A stretch of 64,000 nucleotides of DNA from an uncultured Altererythrobacter sp. (GTDB lineage: Bacteria; Pseudomonadota; Alphaproteobacteria; Sphingomonadales; Sphingomonadaceae), in NCBI GenBank assembly GCA_913055875.1, contig CAJXJY010000004.1, forward strand, positions 124,001-188,000. Reading direction: 5' to 3'. The position numbers were made by a program, and so were the translations under genes. The notes under the pieces were generated by a model. It saw only the letters and a list, made by a program, of their open reading frames with translations, was not told the origin of the DNA and did no database searches. This document shows, piece by piece, positions 55,440-63,820 of this stretch (positions are counted from its first letter, which is position 1; each line of letters opens with the position of its first letter).

Positions 55440-56744
55440 ATGGCCGACAGGCCCGACGGGGAGCGGAAGGCGGGCAGCAACAAGCCTGCGCTTGCGCTCC
55501 ACGTTCCAGAACCCAAATACCGGCCCGGCGATACGGTCGATTTCTCCGATCTCGATATCGGCGAGCCCGGCAAGCAGCCGCGCCCGGACGAGGCGTGCGA
55601 TCCATCCGAGATGGGCGAACTCGCTTACGGGCTGGTCCGCGTGCTCGGGGATGACGACAAGGCGCACGGGCCGTGGGATCCCAAGCTCGACCCCGAAACC
55701 CTGCGTACCATGCTGCACAACATGGCGCTCGTGCGCGCCTTCGACGAGCGCATGTTCCGCGGCCAGCGGCAGGGCAAGACCAGCTTCTACATGAAATGCA
55801 CCGGCGAGGAGGCGACCTCGGTCGCGGCTGCGATGGCGCTGGCGAGCGACGACATGGTGTTCCCGAGCTATCGCCAGCAGGGCATCCTGATCGCGCGCGG
55901 CTATCCGCTGATCGAGATGATCAACCAGATCTACTCGAACAAGGGCGACAAGCTGAAGGGCCGCCAGCTGCCGATCATGTATTCGAGCCGCGAGCACAGT
56001 TTCTTCTCGATCTCGGGCAATCTCGCGACGCAGACGCCGCAGGCGGTCGGCTGGGCGATGGCGAGCGCGATCAAGGGCGACAGCCGCATCGCAGCGACCT
56101 GGGTCGGCGAGGGCAGCACCGCGGAAGGCGACTTCCATTCGGCCTGCACCTTCGCGACGGTGTATAATGCACCGGTTATCCTCAATGTTATCAACAATCA
56201 GTGGGCGATCTCTAGCTTTAGCGGCTTTGCCGGGGCGGAGCGGACGACGTTTGCCGCGCGCGCGCTCGGTTACGGGCTCGCCGGTCTGCGCGTCGACGGC
56301 AACGATGCGCTCGCCTGCTTCGCCGCGCAGCAATGGGCCGCCAACCGCGCGCGCGCCAATGCCGGGCCGACGCTGATCGAATATTTCACCTATCGCGCGG
56401 AGGGCCATTCGACTTCGGATGACCCGACCGGCTATCGCAGCGCCCAGGAGCGCACCGAATGGCCGCTCGGCGATCCCGTCATGCGCCTCAAGCGGCACCT
56501 GATCGCGATCGGCGAGTGGGATGAGGAGCGGCAGGAGAAAATGGATCTCGAGGCCGCCGAGAGGGTCAAGGCCGCGACCAAGGAAGCCGAAAAGAACGGC
56601 ATTCTCGGCCATGGCCTGCACCACCCGTTCCGGACCATGTTTGAAGACGTGTTCGAAGAGCTGCCGTGGCATCTCCGAGAGCAGAGCAAGCAGGCGATCC
56701 GCGAGCGCGAAATCAAGTTTCCCGAGGGGAGGCCGAACGCGTGA
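55440..56744 (+). CDS. bkdA1: branched-chain 2-oxoacid dehydrogenase E1 alpha subunit
   Basis: 434-residue thiamine-dependent subunit that decarboxylates 2-oxo acids from Val, Leu and Ile. The TPP motif is VGEGSTAEGDFHSACTFATV, ending with NVINNQWAISSF. The phosphorylation-loop-like YRAEGHSTSDDPTGYRSAQE and SYRQQGILIARGYPL are typical of the branched-chain rather than the pyruvate enzyme. A patch at about 56158-56225 has lower GC than the rest. It is the first gene of the operon; the stop overlaps bkdA2. Confidence 0.94.
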   Translation: MADRPDGERKAGSNKPALALHVPEPKYRPGDTVDFSDLDIGEPGKQPRPDEACDPSEMGELAYGLVRVLGDDDKAHGPWDPKLDPETLRTMLHNMALVRAFDERMFRGQRQGKTSFYMKCTGEEATSVAAAMALASDDMVFPSYRQQGILIARGYPLIEMINQIYSNKGDKLKGRQLPIMYSSREHSFFSISGNLATQTPQAVGWAMASAIKGDSRIAATWVGEGSTAEGDFHSACTFATVYNAPVILNVINNQWAISSFSGFAGAERTTFAARALGYGLAGLRVDGNDALACFAAQQWAANRARANAGPTLIEYFTYRAEGHSTSDDPTGYRSAQERTEWPLGDPVMRLKRHLIAIGEWDEERQEKMDLEAAERVKAATKEAEKNGILGHGLHHPFRTMFEDVFEELPWHLREQSKQAIREREIKFPEGRPNA

Positions 56745-57799
56745 GCACGCAGACGAAGAAGAAAGCCGAGGCCGGGGCCGACGGCGAACGGCGCCTCAAC
56801 ATGATCGAGGCGATCAACGACGCGCTCGACATCATGCTCGAGCGCGATCCCGACGTCATCGTGATGGGCGAGGATGTCGGCTATTTCGGCGGCGTGTTCC
56901 GCTGTACCGCGGGGCTGCAGGAAAAGCACGGCAAGACGCGCGTGTTCGACACGCCGATCTCCGAATGCGGCATCATCGGCGTCGCGGTGGGGATGGGCGC
57001 CTACGGGCTGCGCCCCGTGCCCGAGATCCAGTTCGCCGACTACATCTATCCCGGGCTCGACCAGCTGATCAGCGAGGCGGCGCGGTTGCGCTACCGCTCG
57101 GCGACCGAGTATATCGCGCCGCTGACCGTGCGCTCGCCCTTCGGCGGCGGTATCTTCGGCGGGCAGACGCACAGTCAGAGCCCGGAGGCGATCTTCACCC
57201 ACGTGTCGGGGCTGAAGACGGTCATCCCCTCGACGCCCTACGATGCCAAGGGGCTGCTGATCTCGTGCATCGAGGACAACGATCCCGTCATCTTCTTCGA
57301 GCCTAAGCGGATCTACAACGGCCCGTTCAGCGGCTTCTACGACAAGCCGGTCGAGCCGTGGAAACGGCATCCGCAGAGCGAAGTGCCCGAGGGCTATTAC
57401 AACATCCCGCTCGGCCAGGCGCGCACCGTGACCGAGGGCGAGCAGCTGACCGTGCTGGCCTACGGTACGATGGTCCACGTCGCCGAGGCGGTGTGCCGCC
57501 AGAAGGGCGTCGAGGCGCATATCCTCGATCTGCGCACGCTGGTGCCGCTCGACATCGAGGCGATCGAGGCGTCGGTCGAGAAGACCGGGCGCTGCCTGAT
57601 CGTGCACGAGGCGACGCGTACCTCCGGCTTCGGCGCCGAGCTTTCCGCGCTTGTGACCGAGCGCTGCTTCTACCACCTCGAAGCCCCGGTCGAGCGCGTG
57701 ACCGGCTTCGACACCCCCTATCCGCACAGCCTCGAATGGGCCTATTTCCCCGGCCCCGTCCGCATCGGCGAGGCGATCGACAAGATTTTGAGCGAGTAA
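56741..57799 (+). CDS. bkdA2: branched-chain 2-oxoacid dehydrogenase E1 beta subunit
   Basis: 352-residue partner of the E1 alpha subunit. Family blocks NMIEAINDALDIMLERDPDV, GEDVGYFGGVFRCTAGL, RVFDTPISECGIIGVAVGMG and FPGPVRIGEAIDKIL are all present. The N-terminus has a lysine-rich stretch of about 20 residues. The GTG at 56741 overlaps the upstream stop as GTGA; an open frame further upstream is shadow. bkdB follows after 5 bp. Confidence 0.95.
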   Translation: MSTQTKKKAEAGADGERRLNMIEAINDALDIMLERDPDVIVMGEDVGYFGGVFRCTAGLQEKHGKTRVFDTPISECGIIGVAVGMGAYGLRPVPEIQFADYIYPGLDQLISEAARLRYRSATEYIAPLTVRSPFGGGIFGGQTHSQSPEAIFTHVSGLKTVIPSTPYDAKGLLISCIEDNDPVIFFEPKRIYNGPFSGFYDKPVEPWKRHPQSEVPEGYYNIPLGQARTVTEGEQLTVLAYGTMVHVAEAVCRQKGVEAHILDLRTLVPLDIEAIEASVEKTGRCLIVHEATRTSGFGAELSALVTERCFYHLEAPVERVTGFDTPYPHSLEWAYFPGPVRIGEAIDKILSE

Positions 57800-57804
57800 C
57801 CGCC

Positions 57805-59154
57805 ATGGCCAAGTTCACTTTCAACATGCCCGACGTGGGCGAGGGCGTCGCCGAGGCGGAAGTCGTCGAGTGGCACGTCAAGGTCGGCGACACCGTGTCC
57901 GAGGACCAGCACCTTGTCGACGTGATGACCGACAAGGCGACGATCGATATCGAGAGCCCGGTCGACGGGAAGGTCCTGGAAGTCGCAGGCGAGGCGGGCG
58001 ACGTCGTTTCGGTTGGCGCGATGCTGCTGGTGATCGAGGTCGAGGGCGAGGTTCCCGACGAGGTCGAGGAGGCGAACGAGGAAGCGAACGAGGAAGCCGC
58101 CGAGGCCGCGCCCGCGCCGAAGGACGACGAGGTTGAGGAGCGCATCGAGGTCGAAACCTCGGATGCGTCGGACGCTGACGATGCGATCGAAGCGGAAAAA
58201 ACAGAACCCGTTCGCCCTGAGCCTGTCGAAGGGCCGGGCGAAACGGTTCCGCCGGGTGCTTCGACAGGCTCAGCACGAACGGAGAAAGTGTTGGCCACTC
58301 CCGCCGTGCGCAAGCGCGCGCGCGATCTCGGGATCGATCTCGCCGAGGTGAAGCCGGCCGAGGATGGGCGCGTGCGCCACGGCGATCTCGACGCCTTCCT
58401 CAGCTACGGTTCGGGCGGCGGCTTCGCCCCGGCGGCGGCGAAGCGCGACGACGAGGAACTCAAGGTCATCGGCCTGCGCAAGCGCATTGCGCAGAACATG
58501 GCCGAATCGAAGCGCAACATCCCGCACTTCTCCTATGTCGAGGAGGTCGACGTGACCGACCTCGAAGCGATGCGCGCCGATCTCAATTCGGCGCGGGGCG
58601 ACAAGCCCAAGCTGACCATGCTGCCGCTGATGATCACCGCGATCTGCAAGCTGATCCCGCGCTACCCGATGATCAACGCGCGCTTCGACGACGAGGCCGG
58701 GATCGTCACCCGCCACGGCGCGGTCCATCTCGGCATGGCGACGCAGACCGACAAGGGGCTGATGGTCCCCGTCATCCGCGACGCGCAGAGCAAGAATTTG
58801 TGGCAGCTCGCGCGCGAGATCGGGCGGCTCGCCGAGGCGGCGCGCGACGGTTCGGCCAAGTCGGAGGAACTGTCGGGCTCGACGCTGACCGTCACCTCGC
58901 TCGGCCCGCTCGGCGGGGTCGCGACCACGCCGGTTATCAACCGCCCCGAGGTCGCGATCATCGGCCCCAACCGCATCATCGAGCGTCCGATGTACGTGCC
59001 CGACGGGAATGGCGGCGAACGGATCGAGAAACGCAAGCTGATGAACATCTCGATCAGCTGCGACCACCGCGTGGTCGACGGTTACGATGCGGCGAGCTTC
59101 ATCCAGGAACTGAAGAAGCTGGTCGAAACGCCGGTGTTGCTGCTGACCGACTGA
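57805..59154 (+). CDS. bkdB: branched-chain 2-oxoacid dehydrogenase E2 (dihydrolipoyl acyltransferase)
   Basis: 449-residue core of the complex. It has one lipoyl domain (lipoyl Lys in MTDKATIDIES, about residue 45), an acidic linker (residues about 88-130), a peripheral subunit-binding domain (ATPAVRKRARDLGIDLAEVK) and the acyltransferase domain with SCDHRVVDGYDAASF. A 74-bp repeat lies in the linker in frame and adds PVRPEPVEGPGE and on to STGSARTE. The E3 gene is outside the window. E3 is probably supplied from elsewhere. Confidence 0.95.
   Translation: MAKFTFNMPDVGEGVAEAEVVEWHVKVGDTVSEDQHLVDVMTDKATIDIESPVDGKVLEVAGEAGDVVSVGAMLLVIEVEGEVPDEVEEANEEANEEAAEAAPAPKDDEVEERIEVETSDASDADDAIEAEKTEPVRPEPVEGPGETVPPGASTGSARTEKVLATPAVRKRARDLGIDLAEVKPAEDGRVRHGDLDAFLSYGSGGGFAPAAAKRDDEELKVIGLRKRIAQNMAESKRNIPHFSYVEEVDVTDLEAMRADLNSARGDKPKLTMLPLMITAICKLIPRYPMINARFDDEAGIVTRHGAVHLGMATQTDKGLMVPVIRDAQSKNLWQLAREIGRLAEAARDGSAKSEELSGSTLTVTSLGPLGGVATTPVINRPEVAIIGPNRIIERPMYVPDGNGGERIEKRKLMNISISCDHRVVDGYDAASFIQELKKLVETPVLLLTD
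58209..58282. repeat. inverted-repeat element (CTGAGCCTGTCGAAGGG family), copy 3, inside bkdB
   Basis: The left arm CGTTCGCCCTGAGCCTGTCG (AAGGG continues) is at 58209-58233 and the right arm CTTCGACAGGCTCAGCACGA (ACGG continues) at 58259-58282, with a 25-bp centre. It is the same family as 3011-3101 and 26926-26995. It is read through in frame in the linker between the lipoyl and subunit-binding domains. Confidence 0.88.
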
Positions 59155-59174
59155 CATTCGAAGAGGAGGGGATC

Positions 59175-59756
59175 ATGTCCAACGAAAAGGTCGATGCCTA
59201 CATCGCCAAGGCGCGGCCATTCGCGCAGCCGATCCTCGAACATTTGCGCCGTATCGCCAAACAGGCCGAACCCGAAGCAGAGGAAGCGCTGCGCTGGGGC
59301 GCACCGTTCTGGATCCTCGAAGGACGCCAGCTATGCGGAATGGCCGCATTCAAGGCGCATTGCGCGTTCATCATCGACGGGCCGGGCGGCGGTGAGGCGA
59401 TGGGCGATCTCGGCAAGATCGCATCGCTCGACGATCTGCCGCCGGATCAGGAACTGATAGCGGCACTCCACGCCAAGGCCGCGCGCATTCGCTCGGGCGA
59501 GGACGCCGCGGCAGCGAAGAAGAAGGCCGCCAAGCCTGTCAGGCAGATCGCGATGCCCGACGATTTCGCCGCTGCGCTCGCGCAGACCGACGGCGCCCGG
59601 ACGGTGTGGGACGGCTTCACCGACGCCCAGCGGCGCGACTATCTCGAGTGGGTCACCACCGCCAAGCAGGACGCCACGCGCAGGAAGCGCATCGCCACCG
59701 CCGCCGAATGGATCGGCGAGGGCAAGCGCCGCAACTGGAAGTACGAGAAGTGCTGA
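59175..59756 (+). CDS. DUF1801/YdeI-like protein
   Basis: 193-residue soluble protein with two parts. The N-terminal half (RRIAKQAEPEAEEALRWGAP then FWILEGRQLCGMAAFKAHCA) resembles DUF1801, and the C-terminal half (FAAALAQTDGARTVWDGFTD then RRDYLEWVTTAKQDATRRKR) is the YdeI/OmpD-associated domain. A middle alanine- and lysine-rich linker joins them. The biochemical role is unknown; no catalytic motif is evident. AGAGGAGGGG stands before ATG 59175. It follows bkdB by 20 bp. Confidence 0.85.
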   Translation: MSNEKVDAYIAKARPFAQPILEHLRRIAKQAEPEAEEALRWGAPFWILEGRQLCGMAAFKAHCAFIIDGPGGGEAMGDLGKIASLDDLPPDQELIAALHAKAARIRSGEDAAAAKKKAAKPVRQIAMPDDFAAALAQTDGARTVWDGFTDAQRRDYLEWVTTAKQDATRRKRIATAAEWIGEGKRRNWKYEKC

Positions 59757-59763
59757 GCAACGC

Positions 59764-60210
59764 TCAACGCACGATCGCGCTATAGGTCAGTATCCCGCGC
59801 CCCTGCGCGGCGTCGGCATTGCTGACGTGCCAGCGCAGATGCGTCACGTCCTCGGGGGTGGCGCGGCGGTTGTCGATCCTCAGCGTTTCCAGCACGCCCC
59901 AGTTGCGCCCGCCGTCGATCGAGACCTGCGCCGCCATTGCGCCGCTGCGTTTGAAGGCAAGATCGCGCGGAATGCGGCTCGAGACGACGAAGCTGTCGGC
60001 CTTGCCGGGTGCCGTCCATTCGAGCAGCAATACGACCGTGTCGCCGCGGCGCAGCCTGTCGGCGCGGACCAGCGTACGGACCTGCTTGCCGTTCGCGCCG
60101 CTGTCGCGGTTCTCGATATAGACCGAACGCTGGATCGCGATCGCCGATTGCGCGGCGGCCGCGCTGGCAGCGAGGCAGATGGCCGAAATTCCCAACAGCA
60201 TGCCGCGCAT
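59764..60210 (-). CDS. secreted protein with a DUF11-like domain, unknown
   Basis: 148-residue protein with a signal peptide (MRGMLLGISAICLAASAAAA). The rest is a beta-rich domain: VRADRLRRGDTVVLLLEWTA, SSRIPRDLAFKR, VSIDGGRNWGVLETLRID and EDVTHLRWHVSNADAAQGRG, which match the pattern of DUF11-like cell-surface or outer-membrane-associated domains. The function is unknown. It is convergent with the YdeI-like gene, and the 187-bp gap upstream to tRNA-Asp shows only the tRNA. Confidence 0.7.
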   Translation of the reverse strand: MRGMLLGISAICLAASAAAAQSAIAIQRSVYIENRDSGANGKQVRTLVRADRLRRGDTVVLLLEWTAPGKADSFVVSSRIPRDLAFKRSGAMAAQVSIDGGRNWGVLETLRIDNRRATPEDVTHLRWHVSNADAAQGRGILTYSAIVR

Positions 60211-60397
60211 ACGATCCCCCTCCGGATTGCGCTTCCGTGTCGAATGGAGGAGGTGCCGGAGAGAGGCGAAAATATGGTTAACGGCGTGTCGATTTTCGCC
60301 GGGTTCGCCGCCGGTGGCGCAGCTGGAAATTTACTGCTTCGAGGGCCATTGACAGCCCCGCGGCGCTGCCCTAGTGGCGCTGCTCCCAAGTGGCTGC

Positions 60398-60474
60398 GCG
60401 GGTGTAGCTCAGTTGGTTAGAGTGTCGGCCTGTCACGCCGAAGGTCGCGGGTTCGAGTCCCGTCACTCGCGCCA
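60398..60474 (+). tRNA. tRNA-Asp (anticodon GTC)
   Basis: 77 nt with encoded CCA. The acceptor stem GCGGGTG pairs with CACTCGC (one G-U). The anticodon loop CTGTCAC gives GTC. The T-loop TTCGAGT is normal. A 10-bp inverted repeat flanks the tRNA: CCCAAGTGGC at 60385-60394 and GCCACTTGGG at 60471-60480, the latter including the CCA. Confidence 0.97.
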
Positions 60475-60500
60475 CTTGGGACAGCTTCTATCGCAAATCA

Positions 60501-61172
60501 CTATACCGGCGGTCCGCCGATCAGGATGCCAGCAAGCGCGCCGGCGATGATCGAGGCCACCGCGATGCCGCTCGCGGCCATGCTGGCGCGTTGCCAGCGG
60601 CCTTTCTCGAGCAGGTCGTAGACGAGCGGCAGGCCGATCAGGACCAGCAGCAGGACCGGCGGTGCAAGCAACGGCGGAGCGCCGATCATCGGCAACCAGC
60701 GCGCCGTGGCCGGGCCGGTAAACAATAATGTCCCTACCAGCATGAAGCGGCGGTGCCGGTCGATATTGCCGGCCAGGGCGGCGCGCAGCGCGAAGACCAC
60801 CAGAATACCGAACCCGACGAAAGCCGCTGCATTGAACGTGAAGAAGAACGGCGCGCCGAACTCGCGCCCCGCGGCCCACGAAATATAGATGCCCAGCGGC
60901 ACCAGCAGCCCGGCAATGCCTGCACCGATCGTCCCGTTGGCGCGATGGCGGGCGATCCGGCGCTCGCGGCGCAGATGAATCTGCCAGACGAAGAGTACCA
61001 GCCACGCCGTCATCAGCAGCGCGTGACCGATCACGGGCAGGGTGAACCGCGCCTGGGTGTCGGGATCTGTCGCCGCGCGCAGGCCGAAGCCGAACACGCA
61101 GTAGAGCAGTGCAAACAGCGCCACGCCCCACAGATAGTTGTCCGCTTTCGTTCGTTCGGTAGCCAGAGTCAT
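60501..61172 (-). CDS. seven-helix membrane protein, unknown
   Basis: 223-residue integral membrane protein. Hydrophobic helices at about residues 15-31, 43-66, 84-101, 111-131, 145-160, 168-185 and 197-218. Conserved-looking polar spots (GHALLMTAWLVLFVWQIHL, RHRRFMLVGT) suggest a real family, possibly DUF2306-like, but I cannot confirm it. It sits 15 bp downstream of the GPH-type transporter on the same strand, so they may share a transcript. Confidence 0.7.
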   Translation of the reverse strand: MTLATERTKADNYLWGVALFALLYCVFGFGLRAATDPDTQARFTLPVIGHALLMTAWLVLFVWQIHLRRERRIARHRANGTIGAGIAGLLVPLGIYISWAAGREFGAPFFFTFNAAAFVGFGILVVFALRAALAGNIDRHRRFMLVGTLLFTGPATARWLPMIGAPPLLAPPVLLLVLIGLPLVYDLLEKGRWQRASMAASGIAVASIIAGALAGILIGGPPV

Positions 61173-61187
61173 TTCGTCACCCTCCCG

Positions 61188-62618
61188 CTAGCGCCCCGCC
61201 AACCGGCGCAGGTTTGCCTCGTGCCCGGCCTTGTCGATGCGGTACCGGGTCAGGCAATAGAGCGCGCCCATCCACAGGACGAGCGCCGATGGAGCATAGA
61301 ACGCGCCGAGCCACCACAGCGTATCGGGATCGACGCTGGCCGGGTCGGCACCCTCGGGGAATGCGACCGCCGACAGGATCAGTCCGGCTGCAAGCACGCC
61401 GAGACCCTGCGTCGTCTTGCGGGTGAAGGTGATCGCCGCATAGTAGACGCCCTCCGAACGGCGGCCCGTCTTGAGCTGGTTCGATTCGACCAGGTCGGCG
61501 ATCATCGAATAGGAAACCGCCTGCACCGCGATGATCAGCGCCAGGTCGAGCACGTTGATTGCCAGCACCAGCGGGAACAGCACTGGATCGCCGTTCTCGG
61601 GCATCACCCCGGCCAGCCGCAGCAGGATCGGCAGCGGCTGGATGGTGAAGGCGAGCAGACCGAGCACGATGGTGGCGGGTTTCTTGCCCAGCCGCCGCGT
61701 GATCCACGGCGCGATCAGGAAGCCGAGCAGCGCGGAAAAGAACACCGTGCAGGTCCAGATGAAGATCTGGAACTCGTTGAACCCCCAGAAATAGTTGAGG
61801 ATGAGGAACGCCAGCGCGGCATAGAGCCCGGTCGCGACCGAGAACAGCACCGTGGCGAAGAACAGCGCGATAAAGCTCCGCTCGCTCAGCGTCTCGATCA
61901 TCTCGCGGAAGATCCGCCGCACGCTGTAGCGCTCGCCGGTCTCGACCGGACGGTGGAGCTGCGGGATGCGGTGATGCGTGCCGACGGCCGAGATCAGGAT
62001 CGCGGAGAGGATCAGCGCCGAGGCGATCACGCCGTAGGTCGCGAAGGCCTCGCGGTCGCGCAGGCCGAGCGGACCGGTCAGCAGCACGCCGAACATCAGC
62101 ACGCTCATCAGATTGCCGCCCGACCAGCCGAAGAACAGCCGGTAGGACTGCATGCTGGTGCGTTCTTCGTAATCCTGCGTCAGCTCGGGGATCAGCGCCG
62201 AGCTGGGCGTCTCGTAGAAGGTGATGAAAGTGCGGATCAGCACTGCGAGGCAGGTGAGGTAGAGGAACAGCCCGGTATCGCCCCAGTCGGGCGGGTTCCA
62301 CAGCAGGAAATAGCTCAGCGCGACGGGGATCGCGGCGGCATACATGAACGGGTGCCGCCGGCCCCAGCGCGAGCGGAAATTGTCGGACCAGTAGCCGACC
62401 AGCGGATCGCTGATCGCGTCGAACACCAGCGCGATCAGGATAGCGAGCCCGACCAGTCCCGGTTCGAGCCCGACCACGGTGCCGTAGAACAGCAGCAGGA
62501 AGTAGTCGAACCCGTTGTTCTTGATGCCGAACGCCGCAGCGCCGGTGCCGTGCGCCAGTTTCAGCCAGACGGGCTGCCTGCTGAGCGTCGCCGGTCCGGC
62601 GCTTCGAATCTCCGCCAT
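61188..62618 (-). CDS. GPH-family (MelB-type) MFS transporter
   Basis: 476-residue transporter with 12 hydrophobic segments. The loop VGYWSDNFRSRWGRRHPFMY between helices 2 and 3 is the GPH signature (sugar-cation symporters such as MelB and glucuronide carriers). Some MFS-type members of this class carry other substrates. No sugar metabolism genes are near, so the substrate is unknown. ATG 62618 starts 129 bp from the divergent ArsR gene. Confidence 0.9.
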   Translation of the reverse strand: MAEIRSAGPATLSRQPVWLKLAHGTGAAAFGIKNNGFDYFLLLFYGTVVGLEPGLVGLAILIALVFDAISDPLVGYWSDNFRSRWGRRHPFMYAAAIPVALSYFLLWNPPDWGDTGLFLYLTCLAVLIRTFITFYETPSSALIPELTQDYEERTSMQSYRLFFGWSGGNLMSVLMFGVLLTGPLGLRDREAFATYGVIASALILSAILISAVGTHHRIPQLHRPVETGERYSVRRIFREMIETLSERSFIALFFATVLFSVATGLYAALAFLILNYFWGFNEFQIFIWTCTVFFSALLGFLIAPWITRRLGKKPATIVLGLLAFTIQPLPILLRLAGVMPENGDPVLFPLVLAINVLDLALIIAVQAVSYSMIADLVESNQLKTGRRSEGVYYAAITFTRKTTQGLGVLAAGLILSAVAFPEGADPASVDPDTLWWLGAFYAPSALVLWMGALYCLTRYRIDKAGHEANLRRLAGR

Positions 62619-62700
62619 CCGGCGCTCTCCCTCGCGGTCAGGCTAGCAGGCCGCGCGCGGTTGGCAACGCGGCTGTGAAGCCCGCCTGCCGTCCTAATAT

Positions 62701-62716
62701 TCAACTGAATGGTTGA
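62701..62716. promoter_or_regulatory. ArsR-type operator, upstream copy
   Basis: TCAACTGAATGGTTGA has inverted arms TCAAC and GTTGA with a 6-bp centre. The second copy at 62740-62755 has the same arms and spacing (TCAACCACATGGTTGA). Centres are 39 bp apart. It is a likely dimer site of the ArsR protein coded just downstream. Confidence 0.6.
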
Positions 62717-62739
62717 CTGTGGGCCTCGGCTCGATTAAT

Positions 62740-62755
62740 TCAACCACATGGTTGA
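62740..62755. promoter_or_regulatory. ArsR-type operator over the arsR start codon
   Basis: TCAACCACATGGTTGA contains the ATG start codon of the regulator (62748) in its centre. A bound dimer would cover the translation start and probably the transcript start, which makes autorepression likely. Confidence 0.6.
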
Positions 62756-63080
62756 GCAATCCGCATTCCGCGACTCCGTGTTCCGCGCGCTGGCCGATCC
62801 CACGCGGCGGACGATCGTCGAACGGCTGGCGGTCGGGGAGCGCACGGTCGGCGAAATCGCCGAGCCGCTGGCGATGAGCCTCGCCGCGGCATCGAAGCAT
62901 ATCGGCGTGCTCGAACGCGCCGGGTTGGTGAAGCGGCGCAAGCGCGGACGCGAGCGGATCTGCTCGCTCGAACCGGGCGGCCTGTTCGCGGTGCGCGACT
63001 GGGTCGAACGCTATGCCGGGTTCTGGAACGAGCGGCTCGACGCGCTCGATGCGGCTTTGAAGGAGGATGCGAATGAGTGA
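62748..63080 (+). CDS. ArsR-family transcriptional regulator
   Basis: 110-residue winged-helix repressor. FRALADPTRRTIVERLAVGE opens the fold and the recognition helix is in MSLAAASKHIGVLERAGLVK. No metal-binding Cys cluster is seen, so it belongs to the metal-free ArsR group that is usually paired with an SRPBCC gene. The start ATG lies inside an operator-like palindrome, so the RNA may be leaderless. The end overlaps the SRPBCC gene by 8 bp, a tight pair. Confidence 0.92.
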   Translation: MVEQSAFRDSVFRALADPTRRTIVERLAVGERTVGEIAEPLAMSLAAASKHIGVLERAGLVKRRKRGRERICSLEPGGLFAVRDWVERYAGFWNERLDALDAALKEDANE

Positions 63081-63600
63081 CTACGGCAGGCAGACCGGGC
63101 CGGACCAGCTCGAATTCCGGCGGCGTTTCGCGGCCGATATCGAGACCGTCTGGGCGTTCCTGACCGATCCCGCCAAGCGCGAGACATGGTTCTGCGGTGG
63201 CGTCACCGAACCGCGCGCGGGCGGGAGGATCGTGTTCGATTTCGATCACCGCAAGCTGTCCGAGCGCCCGCCGCCGGACAAATATGCGCACGATGCGGTG
63301 ACATGCTTCGAAGGCGAGGTGCTGGTCTACGCGCCGCCGCACAAGCTCGCCTTCAGCTGGCCCGAAGCGGACGGCGAGGGCTCGCGGGTCGAGATCACGC
63401 TGACCGAGACCGGTCGGGGCGAAACCGAACTGCATCTGGTCCATAGCGGGCTCGGCACCCGCGAATACCGCATCGGCGCCTCGGCCGGCTGGCATGCGCA
63501 TTTCGACCTTCTCGCCGACATCGCGGCGGGCCGGGAACCGCGCGATTTCTGGGACCGTCATATGGCGCTGGAGGACGAGTACGGCGAGCGCGACGCCTGA
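63073..63600 (+). CDS. SRPBCC-domain (AHSA1-like) protein
   Basis: 175-residue protein with the START-like SRPBCC fold: RRRFAADIETVWAFLTDPAK opens the fold, FDFDHRKL and GEVLVYAPPHKLAFSWPE follow, and TELHLVHSGL and AGWHAHFDLLADIAAG close it. These proteins bind hydrophobic ligands and often pair with ArsR repressors. ATG 63073 is preferred because AGGAGG stands six bases before it; ATG 63067 is too close to the site. Its ligand is unknown. Confidence 0.9.
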   Translation: MSDYGRQTGPDQLEFRRRFAADIETVWAFLTDPAKRETWFCGGVTEPRAGGRIVFDFDHRKLSERPPPDKYAHDAVTCFEGEVLVYAPPHKLAFSWPEADGEGSRVEITLTETGRGETELHLVHSGLGTREYRIGASAGWHAHFDLLADIAAGREPRDFWDRHMALEDEYGERDA

Positions 63601-63604
63601 CGCT

Positions 63605-63820
63605 CTACCCCCAGCGGCCGGTTTCCATCCAGATCAGGAACCGCCTCAGCGGCAGCAGCCAGATCACGCCGAGGATCACGTAGACGACAGTCTGCGCCAG
63701 CGTCGGCCAGTCCCCGATCAGGTCGGGCAGGTATCGCGCGATCACCAGGCCGTAGACGGTCAGTCCCGCGAGCAGGGCAAGGATGCCGACGGGGATGCGC
63801 CAGGTCGGTTCCTGCCTCAT
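63605..63820 (-). CDS. DUF2842 membrane protein
   Basis: 71-residue protein with two membrane helices and the pattern TWRIPVGILALLAGLTVYGL, then WLLPLRRFLIWMETGRWG at the C-terminus, which matches DUF2842 of sphingomonads. The function is unknown. The start overlaps the cyclo-ligase stop (ATGA), so translation is coupled. It is convergent with the SRPBCC gene, with a 4-bp gap. Confidence 0.85.
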   Translation of the reverse strand: MRQEPTWRIPVGILALLAGLTVYGLVIARYLPDLIGDWPTLAQTVVYVILGVIWLLPLRRFLIWMETGRWG

